A DNA stretch of 64,000 nt from Sinorhizobium fredii USDA 257 (GCF_000265205.3 NC_018000.1:1178001-1242000), one strand, 5' to 3'. Shown: positions 27,033-36,280, counted from the stretch's first letter. Notes: generated from the sequence alone by a model not told the origin. Numbers and translations are program-made.

Positions 27033-27353
27033 ATGAGCAAGCCAGCAGCTATTCTTCTCGCACTCGCCATCGCTAGTCCGGCAGCGGCGCATGATGCGAC
27101 GCCAACGGCGGCACAGCCTAACGGATGGACATATCCGTTCTCCTGTTGCAGCGGAATGGACTGCCGCGAAATTCGAGATCAAGCGGTTCTCGAAGGCCCC
27201 CGAGGATATGTCATCAAGCTCACTGGGGAGCTCATCATGCCACGGGATACTCGCATCAAGAGCAGCCCGGACGGGCAGTTTCACCACTGCACGGTGGCCG
27301 GCGAGCCCACCGGCCGCACCCTTTGCCTCTTCGTTCCTCCGCGCTCCTTCTAG
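27033..27353 (+). CDS. Secreted cysteine-containing conserved protein
   Basis: A 106-residue periplasmic protein. It has a signal peptide (KPAAILLALAIASPAAA, cleavage after AHA-like residues near 20). The mature part has clustered cysteines in WTYPFSCCSGMDCREI, two more near FHHCTVAG and RTLCLFVPP, and a run ending in FVPPRSF. The CC-x-x-x-DC pattern with a C-terminal CLFVPP is a recurring rhizobial secreted family without assigned function. I start at ATG 27033, at the signal peptide; the longer frame upstream overlaps the mntR relic. The next gene begins 12 bp after the stop. Confidence 0.72.
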   Translation: MSKPAAILLALAIASPAAAHDATPTAAQPNGWTYPFSCCSGMDCREIRDQAVLEGPRGYVIKLTGELIMPRDTRIKSSPDGQFHHCTVAGEPTGRTLCLFVPPRSF

Positions 27354-27364
27354 GGATTGTGACC

Positions 27365-27715
27365 ATGACACAGGAACTCAATCGCATCGAAATCGATCTG
27401 GCCCCGCTGCAACTTGTCTCACGGCGCATGTCCGAAGGCCGGACCACTGTACCGAGCGATCCGCTCTACATGCCGTCAGACTATCCATCACCACCGAATG
27501 CTCACGCTGAAGCGCATTTGATGACCTTTTCCGTCACGCCCCGCGAACCCATCGCGCGCCTCGGAACCCAGGCTCTGCACCTCCAGACGGGCGCGTTTAC
27601 CCTGTACGTGACCGGGACGCTGTTCGGTCTTTCGTTCTACTCAATCGAACTTGTCCGCCTTGTAGAGGGCTTTGAGGAGCTTTACCGTTCGGAGCGTTCC
27701 TCGACCATACATTAA
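27365..27715 (+). CDS. Hypothetical protein
   Basis: A 116-residue frame starting 12 bp after the secreted protein gene. The N-terminal 60 residues are polar and proline-rich. The C-terminal half has a hydrophobic stretch (TLYVTGTLFGLSFYSIELVRLVEGF) that could be one membrane segment or a beta-rich core. No family recognised. Its tight spacing supports co-transcription; coding quality is moderate. Confidence 0.45.
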   Translation: MTQELNRIEIDLAPLQLVSRRMSEGRTTVPSDPLYMPSDYPSPPNAHAEAHLMTFSVTPREPIARLGTQALHLQTGAFTLYVTGTLFGLSFYSIELVRLVEGFEELYRSERSSTIH

Positions 27716-28155
27716 AGGGGGATTGGCGTCTTTAAAAGGGTCTCTTCGTCCGCGCTTGCATCTCGAGCTTGACCCCGCTGCTCTGTCTTGGGGCGCGCGA
27801 CGGCGTATTGCTCCCGATCGCCGCGACCCACCTTCTGTCGTGCGACTTAAAAAAACATCGATCCGCTCACTCGTTCTCGGCGGCCGTCCTGCAGCGCCGC
27901 GTCTTATCGGGCGCCCAAAAGGTCGCTGTAGCGAACACGCGCGGCCGGTCGCGCAGCTTGCTTGAAATAAATAAAAGACCCCTCCCGGGAACAGGGAGGG
28001 GCTTGAAAGGGGGCCAAAAGAGAAAATGGCCCCACGGGAAGCAGTCCCGCGACCATAACATCGCACTTCCGCCATCACCATTGGCTGAAAGGATGGATTG
28101 GACACCGAGGTGGAAGGGATAACCTATACGCGGGTCCATGTGTTCTTATACGAAC
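27716..28155. other. Gene-free stretch with a minus-strand terminator
   Basis: About 440 bp between two converging units. It contains the hairpin described at 27965-28001 and an AT-rich segment around it. The remaining sequence has no frame with a ribosome site or recognisable protein on either strand. Confidence 0.5.
27965..28001 (-). terminator. Rho-independent terminator of the FixJ-like regulator gene
   Basis: On the minus strand the stem CCCCTCCC/GGGAGGGG (27979-27986 with 27994-28001, 7-nt loop) is followed by TCTTTTATTTATTTC. It lies 155 bp beyond the stop of the response-regulator gene at 28156. Confidence 0.65.
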
Positions 28156-28791
28156 TTAAGAGTCTTGCGGCTTTTCAGACGCCTGCCTCAGCTTGTCCGC
28201 CATGCGGGCGAGTTCGGGCAAGGACTTGGCACGCATCTTCTGCATGACCTGGCTACGGTGGACTTTCACCGTTATTTCGCTCACTCCCAGATCGGCGGCG
28301 ATCTGCTTGTTCAGCCGTCCCGCCACCACCAAAACCATCACCTCGCGCTCCCGAGGGGTCAGACTTTCGTAACTTGCATACAACGTCGCCAAGGCCTTTT
28401 CATTCTCAAGCCAAACCCGGTCGCGGGCCAGGCCGACGTGCACGGCGTCGAGTAGATCCTGATCGCGGAACGGCTTGGTCAGGAACTCGATCGCTCCCCC
28501 TTTCATCGCTTGGACGGACATGGGAATGTCGCCATGCCCGGTGATGAACACGATCGGCAGCCGAATGTTTTCCCGCGATAGCTCTCGTTGAAATTCGAGG
28601 CCGCTTTGTCCCGGCAGCCGGACGTCCAGCACGAGGCAGGTCGGCCCGTCGGGTCGACCAGATTTGAGGAAGTCGTTCACTGAGGCCAGGAGTTTCACGT
28701 CAAAGCCGACGGATCGGAGCAGGCTGCCAAGCGCCTCGCGGATGGCCGGATCATCATCTATGACGATGACAGTTGCGGGCACCTCGGTCAT
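28156..28791 (-). CDS. FixJ/NarL-type response regulator
   Basis: A 211-residue regulator. The receiver domain covers residues 5-120 (VIVIDDDPAIREALGSLL, phosphoacceptor Asp in LVLDVRLPGQSG, FITGHGDIP, FLTKPF with the conserved lysine). The LuxR-type helix-turn-helix covers about 145-205 (LTPREREVMVLVVAGRLNKQIAADLGVSEITVKVHRSQVM). The start ATG 28791 lies behind GGGGGGCGATGAC. FITGHGDIPMSVQAMK is the FixJ-subfamily hallmark. It is divergent from a receiver-only protein at 29231. No kinase is adjacent; the large PAS kinase at 49762-52896 is a candidate partner. Confidence 0.92.
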   Translation of the reverse strand: MTEVPATVIVIDDDPAIREALGSLLRSVGFDVKLLASVNDFLKSGRPDGPTCLVLDVRLPGQSGLEFQRELSRENIRLPIVFITGHGDIPMSVQAMKGGAIEFLTKPFRDQDLLDAVHVGLARDRVWLENEKALATLYASYESLTPREREVMVLVVAGRLNKQIAADLGVSEITVKVHRSQVMQKMRAKSLPELARMADKLRQASEKPQDS

Positions 28792-29230
28792 GTCATCGCC
28801 CCCCACGGGGAACCGGCGCTTGCGGGAGCGAGCGGTCTGCACCCGCTGAAGCCCCGGGTGAAGCCCAACCGGCAGAGCGCCGGTGACGCGATGTGGACAC
28901 TCCCCTCTCTCCCTCAGCCAGTCACGAAACGAAGCCGTCTCGCACATGAGAATGCGCTCTAATCATCTCAGCCACAAGGCCCACGAGGCGATCGAGCGCC
29001 CGCCATGGCGTGGCGCCTTATGCCGGCTGACTCGCCGGCTCGCCAAATGGCAACAGCGGCCAACAATCTCTGCAACCGCAGCAGTTCACGTGTCGCAGCG
29101 ACCACCGGTTTTTAAGAAGCTATGGCTGAGGCTATACCATCGTATAGCTTCCACTGCCTTTGTCGCCCTTACAGGCTGATGTAAGTTACGACCTGAGCCG
29201 CAACGCTAGATTTTTTGCAGGACGCCTATC
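28792..29230. other. Divergent promoter region between two response regulators
   Basis: No gene is seen in these 439 bp. A palindrome, GCTATA-N6-TATAGC (29131-29136 and 29143-29148), lies about 80 bp before the receiver-only gene and could be an operator. TTTTTAAGAAGC nearby is AT-rich, as promoters often are. Regulation is not otherwise readable. Confidence 0.35.
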
Positions 29231-29641
29231 GTGAAGTTGGAGGCGGCAGTGCCAACCAAGAAGCCTCTGATTGCGATTGTCGATGACGACCAGTCGATGC
29301 GCGAAGCTACCAAGGGCCTCATGAGGTCGCTGGGATTTGACGCCGAGGCTTTTTCATCCGCCGATGATTTCTTGAAATTTCCGCATCTCCGCCGCACGGA
29401 CTGTCTGGTAACGGACATCCATATGCCCGGAATGAGTGGGCTTGATCTGCACCGTCGACTGGTTGCGTTGGGCGAGAGCATTCCAACCGTCCTGATCACC
29501 GCCTATCCGGACGAAACCGTGCGGGCGCGTGGGTTGGGTCCCGATATTATCGGCTACTTGGAAAAGCCGTTTGACGAGCAGGATCTATTGAATTGCATCC
29601 GTTCAGCGCTGGCTCGCGGGAGCGAAGGCGAAGGCGATTGA
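29231..29641 (+). CDS. Receiver-only response regulator (FixJ-type receiver)
   Basis: A 136-residue protein consisting of one receiver domain: IAIVDDDQSMREATKGLMRS, phosphoacceptor Asp in LVTDIHMPGMSG, VLITAYPDE and the conserved lysine in YLEKPF. There is no output domain, so it acts as a phospho-sink, an adaptor or a regulator of a kinase. It starts with GTG at 29231 (CAGGA seven bases upstream); a second GTG nine bases into the reading is possible. It is divergent from the FixJ-like regulator at 28156-28791, a common rhizobial pairing. Confidence 0.88.
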   Translation: MKLEAAVPTKKPLIAIVDDDQSMREATKGLMRSLGFDAEAFSSADDFLKFPHLRRTDCLVTDIHMPGMSGLDLHRRLVALGESIPTVLITAYPDETVRARGLGPDIIGYLEKPFDEQDLLNCIRSALARGSEGEGD

Positions 29642-29779
29642 CGATGACCGCTATGCCAGGCATGTCGACGATGAGACAGGGGGTGTCGGCCGGACCGACC
29701 ACCTCATGGCGGCGTTTGGCCGGCCCGCTCGCCCGGCGCTGTACAAGAGGGCATGGCGTTGGTTTCCCGCGAAACAACG

Positions 29780-31749
29780 CTAAGAGAGAACATATCCGGT
29801 CAGGTTGAGCGGTTTCCGAGCGGTCGCAGTCGCGGCGCGATCCCAGAGGAAATCGCCGGAGAAGGCGACGTGTTCCCATCCCACCGGCGAGGTGTGGGTC
29901 AAGAGGTCGTCTGGGGCAATTTCGCCTTCTGCGCGTAGGTGCGCCACGGCGTCGGCCATATAGATAGAGTTCCAATAGACGATCGCCGCAATGACGAGGT
30001 TCAAACCTGACGCCCGGTACTGCTGGGCTTCATGGCTGCGGTCGATGACGCGCCCCTGCCGGAATGTGTAGATGGCCTGCGCCAGGGCGTGGCGTTGTTC
30101 GCCTTTGTTGAGCCCGGCGTGGCATCGGCGGCGCAGTGCCGGATTCTTTAACCAGTCAAGCATGAACAGGGTCCGCTCGACCTTGCCGATTTCCTGGAGG
30201 GCGATATCCACCTGGTTCTGACGCTCATAGGCGGCAAGCTTCCGCAACATCACCGAGGGCGCGACATGGCCGGCCTTGAGCGAGGCGACGAGCCGCATGA
30301 CGTCATCCCAATGTTCGCGGATGACGTCGGCACGGATGCGTTTTCCGAGAAGCGGCGCGATCGTCTGGTAGCTCGCAGGGTGGTCGATCGGGATCAGCCG
30401 CCGGTCCGGAAAGTCGCGCAGTCTCGGGCAAAAGCGGAAGCCGAGCATGGCGCAGAGCGCAAACACATGATCGGTGGCGCCGCCGGTGTCGGTGTAATGC
30501 TCCATGATTGAGAGATTGCTCCCGTGGTGAAGCAGGCCGTCGAGGACATAAGGTGCCTCGTGCGTCGTCGCCGAAATCACCTTGACGTGATAAGGGCCAT
30601 GCTGGTCGGAGACGTGAGTGTAGAAGCTGAAACCGGGATCAACGCCGTAGCGGGCGTTGATGTCACCGCCTGAGGCGCCGCGCTTTGCGCCGCGGAAGAA
30701 CTGCCCGTCCGAGCTTGAAGTCGTGCCATCGCCCCAGATCCGTGCGATCGGCAGGCGATGTTGAGCGTGATGATGGTGGCGAGCGCTGCGCGATAGGTAT
30801 CCTCGCGGACATAGGCATCCTGCGTCCAGATGAGCTGGTCGCGGGTCACGCCCTGGCTGGCAGCCGCCATCCGGGAGAGCCCAAGATTGGTGGCATCGGC
30901 CAGAATAGCGGCGAGAAGGGCACTCTCGTTGGGACAGCGTTCGGAGGTGCGCAGTTTGTGAAGGCCGCCATGAAGCCGGTTTCGCGAGCGACTTCATGCA
31001 GGAGTTCGGTGATGCGAATACGCGGCATTAACGCGTCAAGCCGATCGGCAAGCGCTTCTGCTTCGCAGGGGACTGCGGTCTTGACCGACGAGATCTGCAG
31101 CCGATCCTCGACAAAGCGTACGCCTTCGAGCTGGTCCCGTTTGAGGCGCTGCGCAAATTTCTTCAGCCGCCAGTCGAGCTCGCGGCCACGTTGTTGGAGC
31201 CATTCATCGGCGGCCGTGGGCAGTCCGAGGTCGGCAACGATCGGCGCGGCGGCTCGCTCCGGCAGGAGATAGCTAGAATCTTCGCTTGGCGCAAGGCGTC
31301 GATCACCCCGGCGGCGATGACTACGCCCTTGTCCGTGCCCCAGGCCGCCCTGGCGGCCGCCTCGATCATGAAGGGGATATCTGTCCTGGCCGCCCCGCGA
31401 AGCCCATACGCGCCCGCGAGCTCACGGGCGTGATCCGTCATCGTCTGTTCCCGACCCGCATAATCGGCGAGAGCGGCCGCCGGTATGTCGAGCTGCTCGG
31501 CGATGGAGGACACCAGTTCTTCGGGAAGCCCGGCGGAGCTCTGAAGAATCTGAGCGAGAGTCATGCCAGGTGGCGAAACAGCGCAAGCTGAAGGGCAACG
31601 CCGAGGCGATTGCGGTCTTCCCGCCGCAGCCGGACCTGGTCGATGTCGTGCGGCTCAAGCGTGTAGAGCCGGGCCAGGTCATCACGGTCGATCGGGATCC
31701 CCAGCAATTGTTCCCGCTCGGCTTCGCTCAGCAGTTCGTGCTTGCGCAT
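29780..31749 (-). pseudogene. tnpA: Degenerate Tn3-family transposase gene (tnpA)
   Basis: The minus strand reads as a Tn3 TnpA in several frames. The N-terminus is ERELLGIPIDRDDLARLYTL-like (31749-31561), then after a one-base loss MTLAQILQSSAGLPEELVSS. An internal deletion of roughly 300 residues joins it to RGRELDWRLKKFAQRLKRDQ. Further frameshifts occur near 30940 and 30750. The catalytic DDE part follows in frame to 29780: YGVDPGFSFYTHVSDQHGPY, then EHYTDTGGATDHVFALCAML, ending LNLTGYVLS. A normal TnpA has about 950-1000 codons; about 650 remain. The transposon cannot move by its own enzyme. Terminal inverted repeats were not found. Confidence 0.88.
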
Positions 31750-31893
31750 TGGCGGTTCTCCCGGCGTCCATAAAAGGCTTCACAAGTTCATGGACAGACT
31801 GGAATAGAGAGACATATTCTGTGGACGGAATCACGGTGTTCCGATACACGCAGCTTCGGTTGTCCACAGAACGGTCGTTTCGGAGACAGGAAA
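31750..31893. promoter_or_regulatory. Probable res site between tnpA and resolvase
   Basis: The intergenic region of the divergent tnpA-resolvase pair contains the perfect inverted repeat TTCTGTGGAC (31817-31826) and GTCCACAGAA (31862-31871) separated by 35 bp, plus AT-rich DNA. Tn3-type res sites lie exactly here and consist of inverted resolvase subsites. The subsite borders are not resolved. Confidence 0.6.
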
Positions 31894-32463
31894 ATGGGGG
31901 ATATTCTGGGTTACGCGCGTGTGTCCACCGGCGATCAGGATGTCGCCAGTCAGACCATGCGCCTTGAACAGGCCGGCGCCATCAAGGTCTTCACCGACGT
32001 CAAATCCGGGAAAAGCATGGACCGGCCTGGCCTGGCCGAATTGCTTGCCTATGCCCGCATGGGCGACACTCTAGCGGTCGTGCGGCTCGATCGCCTCGGG
32101 CGATCGCTGGCAGAGTTACTCGAAACGGTAAAGATGCTACGCGAGCGGAAAATCGACCTTCTTAGCCTCGAAGAGAAGATCGACACGTCATCGGCAGCCG
32201 GCGAACTCGTATTCCACGTATTCGGCGCCATAGCACATTTTGAGCGGCGGCTGATCTCGGAGCGGACGAAGGATGGCATTGCCGCCGCAAGGGTGCAGGG
32301 GAAGCGGCCAGGCCGTCAGCCCCTGGACATGAAAAAAGTTGAGGCAGCCATGAAGCTCGTCAGCACCGGAATGCCACCAGTTGAAGCCGCCAAACAGCTC
32401 GGCCTTGGTCGTTCGACCGTGTATCGCGAAATGCGCCGACTGGGTGTCAGCCGAGCTGCTTAG
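31894..32463 (+). CDS. tnpR: Tn3-type serine resolvase
   Basis: A 189-residue serine recombinase. The catalytic N-terminal domain has GYARVSTGDQD (nucleophile Ser near residue 10), VVRLDRLGRSLAEL and the arginine motif FERRLISERTKDGI. The C-terminal helix-turn-helix (about 145-185) reads MPPVEAAKQLGLGRSTVYREMRRL. Full length, with a ribosome site AGGAAA just before ATG 31894. It resolves cointegrates at res, and here survives beside a dead transposase. Confidence 0.93.
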   Translation: MGDILGYARVSTGDQDVASQTMRLEQAGAIKVFTDVKSGKSMDRPGLAELLAYARMGDTLAVVRLDRLGRSLAELLETVKMLRERKIDLLSLEEKIDTSSAAGELVFHVFGAIAHFERRLISERTKDGIAAARVQGKRPGRQPLDMKKVEAAMKLVSTGMPPVEAAKQLGLGRSTVYREMRRLGVSRAA

Positions 32464-32499
32464 CGCTTGAGCACATCCGCATCCTTTTCGATTTCCTCC

Positions 32500-33060
32500 C
32501 TCTCAACAATCGAGAGTCAGCTCCAGTTCGTCCGGTTGTCGACGATCCCGAGAGGATCGAGATGCGCCTGGACACGCTCGGAAAGCGAAGTTGCGTCTCG
32601 ACGTCATTCTCGCATGCGCCGTCGGCGACGGAGGACTTTGGTCGTGTGCGTCCTTGCACCGCCGAGCTCTTCGGCAATCACAATCTCGTTGGTGACCGTC
32701 TTCACCACGTCCGGGCCGGTTACGAACATCTAGGAGCTGTCGCGAACCATAAAGATGAAGTCAGTCATAGCGGGCGAATATACCGCGCCCCCGGTGGATG
32801 CGGGCGCCGCGGGAGTCGTTCAATCCGATGACCGGAGCCCCGTTCTCCATAAACTTGCAGATCTTCTGAGCGTGGGTCTCAGACAATGATCCGCCCAACA
32901 CGGTAAAGTCCTGCGAGACGATGAGGCCTGCCGAGCGTTGATGGTCCCCCATCCCGTTACACGTACATTCAAACTCTTCGAACGATCCCTCGTCCAAGAC
33001 CGCGAGGACAGAACGTGGTAAACTTTTTTGCGACAGGAGCTTGCCGTAGGCGAGCTAGCT
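32500..33060 (-). pseudogene. pccB: pccB relic (propionyl-CoA carboxylase beta subunit)
   Basis: Scattered minus-strand pieces in all frames match the carboxyltransferase subunit. [10 protein letters not shown] is followed by [20 protein letters not shown], then [16 protein letters not shown], then after a deletion DFIFMVRDSS, an in-frame TAG, and [21 protein letters not shown] further frame gives [14 protein letters not shown]. The first about 60 and last about 250 codons of the normal roughly 510 are missing. Nothing of pccA was seen. It lies immediately beyond the resolvase of the decayed Tn3 unit. Confidence 0.82.
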
Positions 33061-33271
33061 CTACGAACGCGACGTCATCATCCGGCAAAAAGCGCTGCTG
33101 AGAGGGGTGCTTTGTTGCCGAGCAATGACGGGACAATCGAAAGTGCCACACAGCCGGCGAGGCCTGACAGAAGGCGCTTGCCCGTTTCCTTGCCAGAAAT
33201 ACCTGACCTGACAATGGCGACCAATGCTGGCTTCCGCATTCAAAGCGCTCCAAAAGTGGGAGAATAGCGCC

Positions 33272-33514
33272 ATGTCAAATCGTCTTGTTTTCTCTCTGTT
33301 ACTCGTCGCGATGAGCATCGTGCTGGTTTGGGCGTTTCGCCCGCCGCCTGTGATTTTCAGCGGTTATGAAGTCGCCCCCGCAGCGCAGCAACGGCCCAGC
33401 CCGAAAATCCAACCGAATGCTAGGGGCATCATTCGAACCGATGTTGATGGATATCCAAGGAGGTGTGCCGGAGCAATCGTGTCGAGGACCACCACCCTCT
33501 CGCTACGATCTTAA
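33272..33514 (+). CDS. Small secreted or membrane-anchored hypothetical protein
   Basis: An 80-residue frame. The N-terminus has a hydrophobic segment (RLVFSLLLVAMSIVLVWAF) that could be a signal anchor, followed by a proline-rich, polar part. GGGAGAATAGCGCC precedes the ATG at 33272. The last 15 residues look less protein-like, so a late frameshift is possible. No family recognised. Confidence 0.45.
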   Translation: MSNRLVFSLLLVAMSIVLVWAFRPPPVIFSGYEVAPAAQQRPSPKIQPNARGIIRTDVDGYPRRCAGAIVSRTTTLSLRS

Positions 33515-33909
33515 GTCCTCCCTAGCCCGCAAACCGTGACCATCCCACACAGATGTCGGTGGCATGTTGAACCGAGTCTGGAACGTGGCGCATGGCTGTA
33601 CACTGCCTGCATAGGTGTTCCGTGGAAGCACTGTTCTCCGCGGGCCAGTTCAAGGATTGCGGCCGGAAAACTCAATTGTTCCGCCACATCTTGAATAGAC
33701 CGCAATTGCCGCGCATCCTTCCAAGGTCGACTTAGGCCAGCTTGGCTTCTCGCGGCGTCAGAGACCCGACCCGCCACTTTTTCCCCTGTTCGATTGTCGT
33801 GACGGTGTGTCCTGCCGCGTGAACGCGGCGGTTCTGACGCATCCACTTTCGACAGAAGCGAGTTCGCGTGCCAGCGACGCCGGCAGTGCCTGTGTCGAAA
33901 GGAGATGAC
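33515..33909. other. Gene-free stretch before the small-protein cluster
   Basis: About 395 bp without a supported gene. A minus-strand frame here (containing ARQLRSIQDVAEQLSFPAAIL) has a helical look, but no ribosome site or complete domain; it may be a remnant. The segment just before 33910 carries the promoter side of the next gene. Confidence 0.4.
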
Positions 33910-34191
33910 ATGTTCAACCGAACGAAACACCGCACAATCCACTTCGACCGGCCTTTTTCATTGCCGGGCGTCGATGAGACGATTGCCGCTGGTGACTACG
34001 AAATCGATGACGACGAGGTGCTGATCGAGGGGCTTTCCTGGGCCGCCTATCGCCGCGTCGCCACCTTCATCAACCTGCCCGCGACGGTCGAGAACCGCTA
34101 CCGCATGCGGTTGATCCAGATCGAACCCGACGACCTGGCGCGTCTGGTCGCCCTTGGCGGCGCCGAGATTTCGAACACGCCAAAACAATGA
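33910..34191 (+). CDS. Small conserved rhizobial protein
   Basis: A 93-residue protein. ATG 33910 follows AAAGGAGATGAC, so this start is preferred to one 14 codons upstream. It begins MFNRTKHRTIHFDRPFSLPG, has an acidic middle (AAGDYEIDDDEVLIEGLSW) and a basic central stretch, and ends EISNTPKQ. The F-x-RPF-x-LPGVD-x-x-x-x-AG-x-Y-x-(I/V)-x-x-(D/E)-E pattern suggests a small beta fold. Function unknown. The next small gene starts 11 bp downstream, so the two are probably co-transcribed. Confidence 0.68.
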   Translation: MFNRTKHRTIHFDRPFSLPGVDETIAAGDYEIDDDEVLIEGLSWAAYRRVATFINLPATVENRYRMRLIQIEPDDLARLVALGGAEISNTPKQ

Positions 34192-34202
34192 GGGCAATGA
34201 CC

Positions 34203-34421
34203 ATGTCACAACATCGCTACCCCGTAGGACTCTCCGTTCGCCTTAGGGATCGCAGTCATCTCTCGCCGCGCGCGGCGGAGACTTACCGCATCACGGCAAG
34301 GATGCCCCTGCGGGACAACACGCCCCAATATCGAATTCGCAATGAAGAGCTCGGACAGGACCGCGTCAGCGCTGAGAGCAATCTTGAACCGATCGACTGG
34401 GGCATGACCCGTAGCCGCTGA
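34203..34421 (+). CDS. Small protein, paralogue of the one at 45352-45702
   Basis: A 72-residue basic protein. The segment YRITARMPLRDNTPQYRIRN lines up with YHITGTLPKSGGSPQYRIRN in the 116-residue protein encoded at 45352-45702. In both, a VG-x-x-V-x-L or similar hydrophobic patch comes before, and (D/E)RV-x-x-E/Q-x-x-LEP(I/V) after. This looks like a small SH3-like barrel domain of unknown role. The start is ATG 34203, behind GAGGGCAATGACC. Confidence 0.65.
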   Translation: MSQHRYPVGLSVRLRDRSHLSPRAAETYRITARMPLRDNTPQYRIRNEELGQDRVSAESNLEPIDWGMTRSR

Positions 34422-35092
34422 GGAGATTGCCATGACCTATGTCTTGCGCCTCAGTGTGCCAGAACTGTCCTCGCGCTCTTGTTCACCGCTAGGGTTGGTT
34501 CCCGGCTTGCTTATTGTTGGCCCACAGAAAACTATGGTGAGGGGTGACCTTGAAGGATTGAACCGCTGTGGAGACGCCCTCTCGGTCGCCGCCTGTTTCC
34601 AGTGCCCCCAAAATGTTACTGGACCGGCCCTGCCTAGCGGAGGATGATCCTTATTTGAGCTGCCCCGTATTGCGAGATTGAGAATATTAGTTCGCCCAGT
34701 TAATCTTCGTGACAAAGTCCGCGGTTTTGGCGGGCTTTGTTTTATGCGAAATTTCGGAAATAGCTTCATATTATCTTTCGCTCCTGCACCTACCAGAAGA
34801 CGTCGTACAACGTAAAATAGGCGACCGCCCCGAGCGCCAATACAAACGAAGAGCGAATCAGAACTCAACCGGTCTGAAACAGTATCCAAAACTCCCGACA
34901 TGCGATTTCATTGACTTTCTCCCGTGTCGTTTTTTCATCGTTTGATTATTTCGATGTTTCTCCCGGCAGGCCGTGTAGATGTGGGTCGTCCTCCTAGTGT
35001 GACCTTACAAACCACTCGAATACGCGCCGAAGGGTGCGCACCTCGGTCTCGCTCAGGGCTGCGACAATATCGTCCGGGTAGCCGCGCATCGC
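34422..35092. other. Mostly gene-free stretch with a broken start and a terminator
   Basis: A plus-strand frame opens at ATG 34434 behind GAGGAGATTGCC (MTYVLRLSVPEL...), but it soon loses protein character and stops at 34647. It may be the head of a third small gene cut by an old rearrangement. From about 34740 to 34900 the DNA is AT-richer than its neighbours. No other gene is supported. Confidence 0.4.
34714..34745 (+). terminator. Rho-independent terminator
   Basis: Stem AAAGTCCGC / GCGGGCTTT (34714-34722 with 34730-34738, one G-T pair) followed by GTTTTAT. Well-formed for the plus strand. It could end the small-gene transcript beginning at 33910, or an unannotated small RNA starting after 34650. 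Confidence 0.65.
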
Positions 35093-35341
35093 TTATTCCG
35101 GAGCCGCTCGGGGGGCATTGAGAGCGCGCAGCGCCCGCGCAGCATTCTTGGGGCTGAGCCCCTCCATCGTCCAGCAGCCTACCCTTGCAACCTCTCCCGT
35201 AAAGACGTGGTAGATCGTATAGGTGCCGTCTCCCTCGAAACGGCGGCCATATTGATAAAGTCGTCCGGATCTGTCGGGCGCACCGCCTTCAGACTCCCAT
35301 GCACTGATCGCGAGCGCGTGCTCTTCGTGTTTGCTTTTCAT
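35093..35341 (-). CDS. Small protein, paralogue of the one at 44822-45085
   Basis: An 82-residue protein. HALAISAWESEGGAP near the N-terminus matches HALAISIWENEGGTL in the protein encoded at 44822-45085. In both, GR-x-(F/I) and IYHV follow (YTIYHVFTGEVARV versus WRIYHVSIGAPAHV), with an Ala/Arg-rich tail. The ATG at 35341 lies behind GAGGAGGG. Predicted soluble; function unknown. Confidence 0.68.
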   Translation of the reverse strand: MKSKHEEHALAISAWESEGGAPDRSGRLYQYGRRFEGDGTYTIYHVFTGEVARVGCWTMEGLSPKNAARALRALNAPRAAPE

Positions 35342-35884
35342 CTTGTGACCCTCCTCGGGGCGTGTCGCCACTGTTCTTTAGCGAAGGGGTGCCATGCCCC
35401 ATTCAATCTCCAAATCATCTTCCCCGCTGACGCGCCTTGGCATCATCGCGGATGCATACCGGGGAAATATTTGCTCGAATTCTGAGGCGTACCGACAGGC
35501 CGATAAGCCGGATCAATGGTCGGTGAGTCCAGCGCCTCTGATGAAGCGAAAGGCCGAACTGGCCCCAGAACAAAGTCCAATCTATATAAGCTGATTGAGG
35601 CTTTACTACGTTTTCTAAAAACAAGGCCACCCATGCATGAAAAAAAGCCGCTCCGTACCGGCATTGCTACATTGATGTATAATAATCTTCCGAAGAAGAA
35701 TGATGTGTACCCAAAGTTATTCGTGACTTTTAATTTTGGTATATTTTCTAACAAACATTGTTGATGTCTGTTTACATTAGCTAATTTAGAGAGCACTGTA
35801 GAAAATCTGGATTGCCATTGGCTCCTGGTCGGAGCGCGGGCCCGTAACGATCCCGATAATCACCTGATTAAAGGGAATGAAACC
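35342..35884. other. Low-GC gene-free stretch
   Basis: About 540 bp with no supported gene. From roughly 35580 to 35810 the base composition drops sharply to AT-rich DNA (ATTGATGTATAATAATCTTC, TTTTGGTATATTTTC), unlike the rest of the window. Short frames here lack ribosome sites. It probably holds the promoter of the small-protein genes starting at 35885, plus DNA of foreign origin. Confidence 0.45.
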
Positions 35885-36226
35885 ATGACACTCGATCAAA
35901 TTCTTGAACGGACAAAGCCCTACGCGATTGGTTTAGTCGTTGGGCTTATCGCCGCGCCAACCATCGGCTTCAACGCTGGATGGATTACCACTACCACTGC
36001 CAGCACCCTGGCGGCAGAGACGGCCAGAGTGGATGCGCTTGCGGGGATATGTTCAACTGCCGCAGGGCGAATGGCTACTGCCAGCAGCACCGACCTCGCA
36101 ACATTGAAGGGCTACGACAACCGTGCAAAGCGCGACGAACTCGTAGCAGGCATTATGGCCGATATCCAAGTTCCAGCGGACGTCCTCGGCAAGGTCAGCA
36201 CGAGTTGCAGTCGCTCACTATCCTGA
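35885..36226 (+). CDS. Small conserved protein with one membrane helix
   Basis: A 113-residue protein. An N-terminal membrane segment (YAIGLVVGLIAAPTIGFNAGWI) is followed by a helical soluble part with one conserved-looking cysteine pair (ALAGICSTAA and VSTSCSRSL). The ATG at 35885 follows AAAGGGAATGAAACC. No enzyme motif. It is followed after 54 bp by a 40-residue membrane peptide gene, probably in the same transcript. Confidence 0.68.
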   Translation: MTLDQILERTKPYAIGLVVGLIAAPTIGFNAGWITTTTASTLAAETARVDALAGICSTAAGRMATASSTDLATLKGYDNRAKRDELVAGIMADIQVPADVLGKVSTSCSRSLS

Positions 36227-36280
36227 AGCGCAGCGGACGCCGCGCTTTGGGCCCAACCAGAACGAAAAAAGGAGGTCGCT

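Noticed and set aside
29681..33000. Terminal inverted repeats of the Tn3-family remnant
   Set aside because: GGGG-starting candidates beyond the tnpA stop had no convincing partner downstream of the resolvase.
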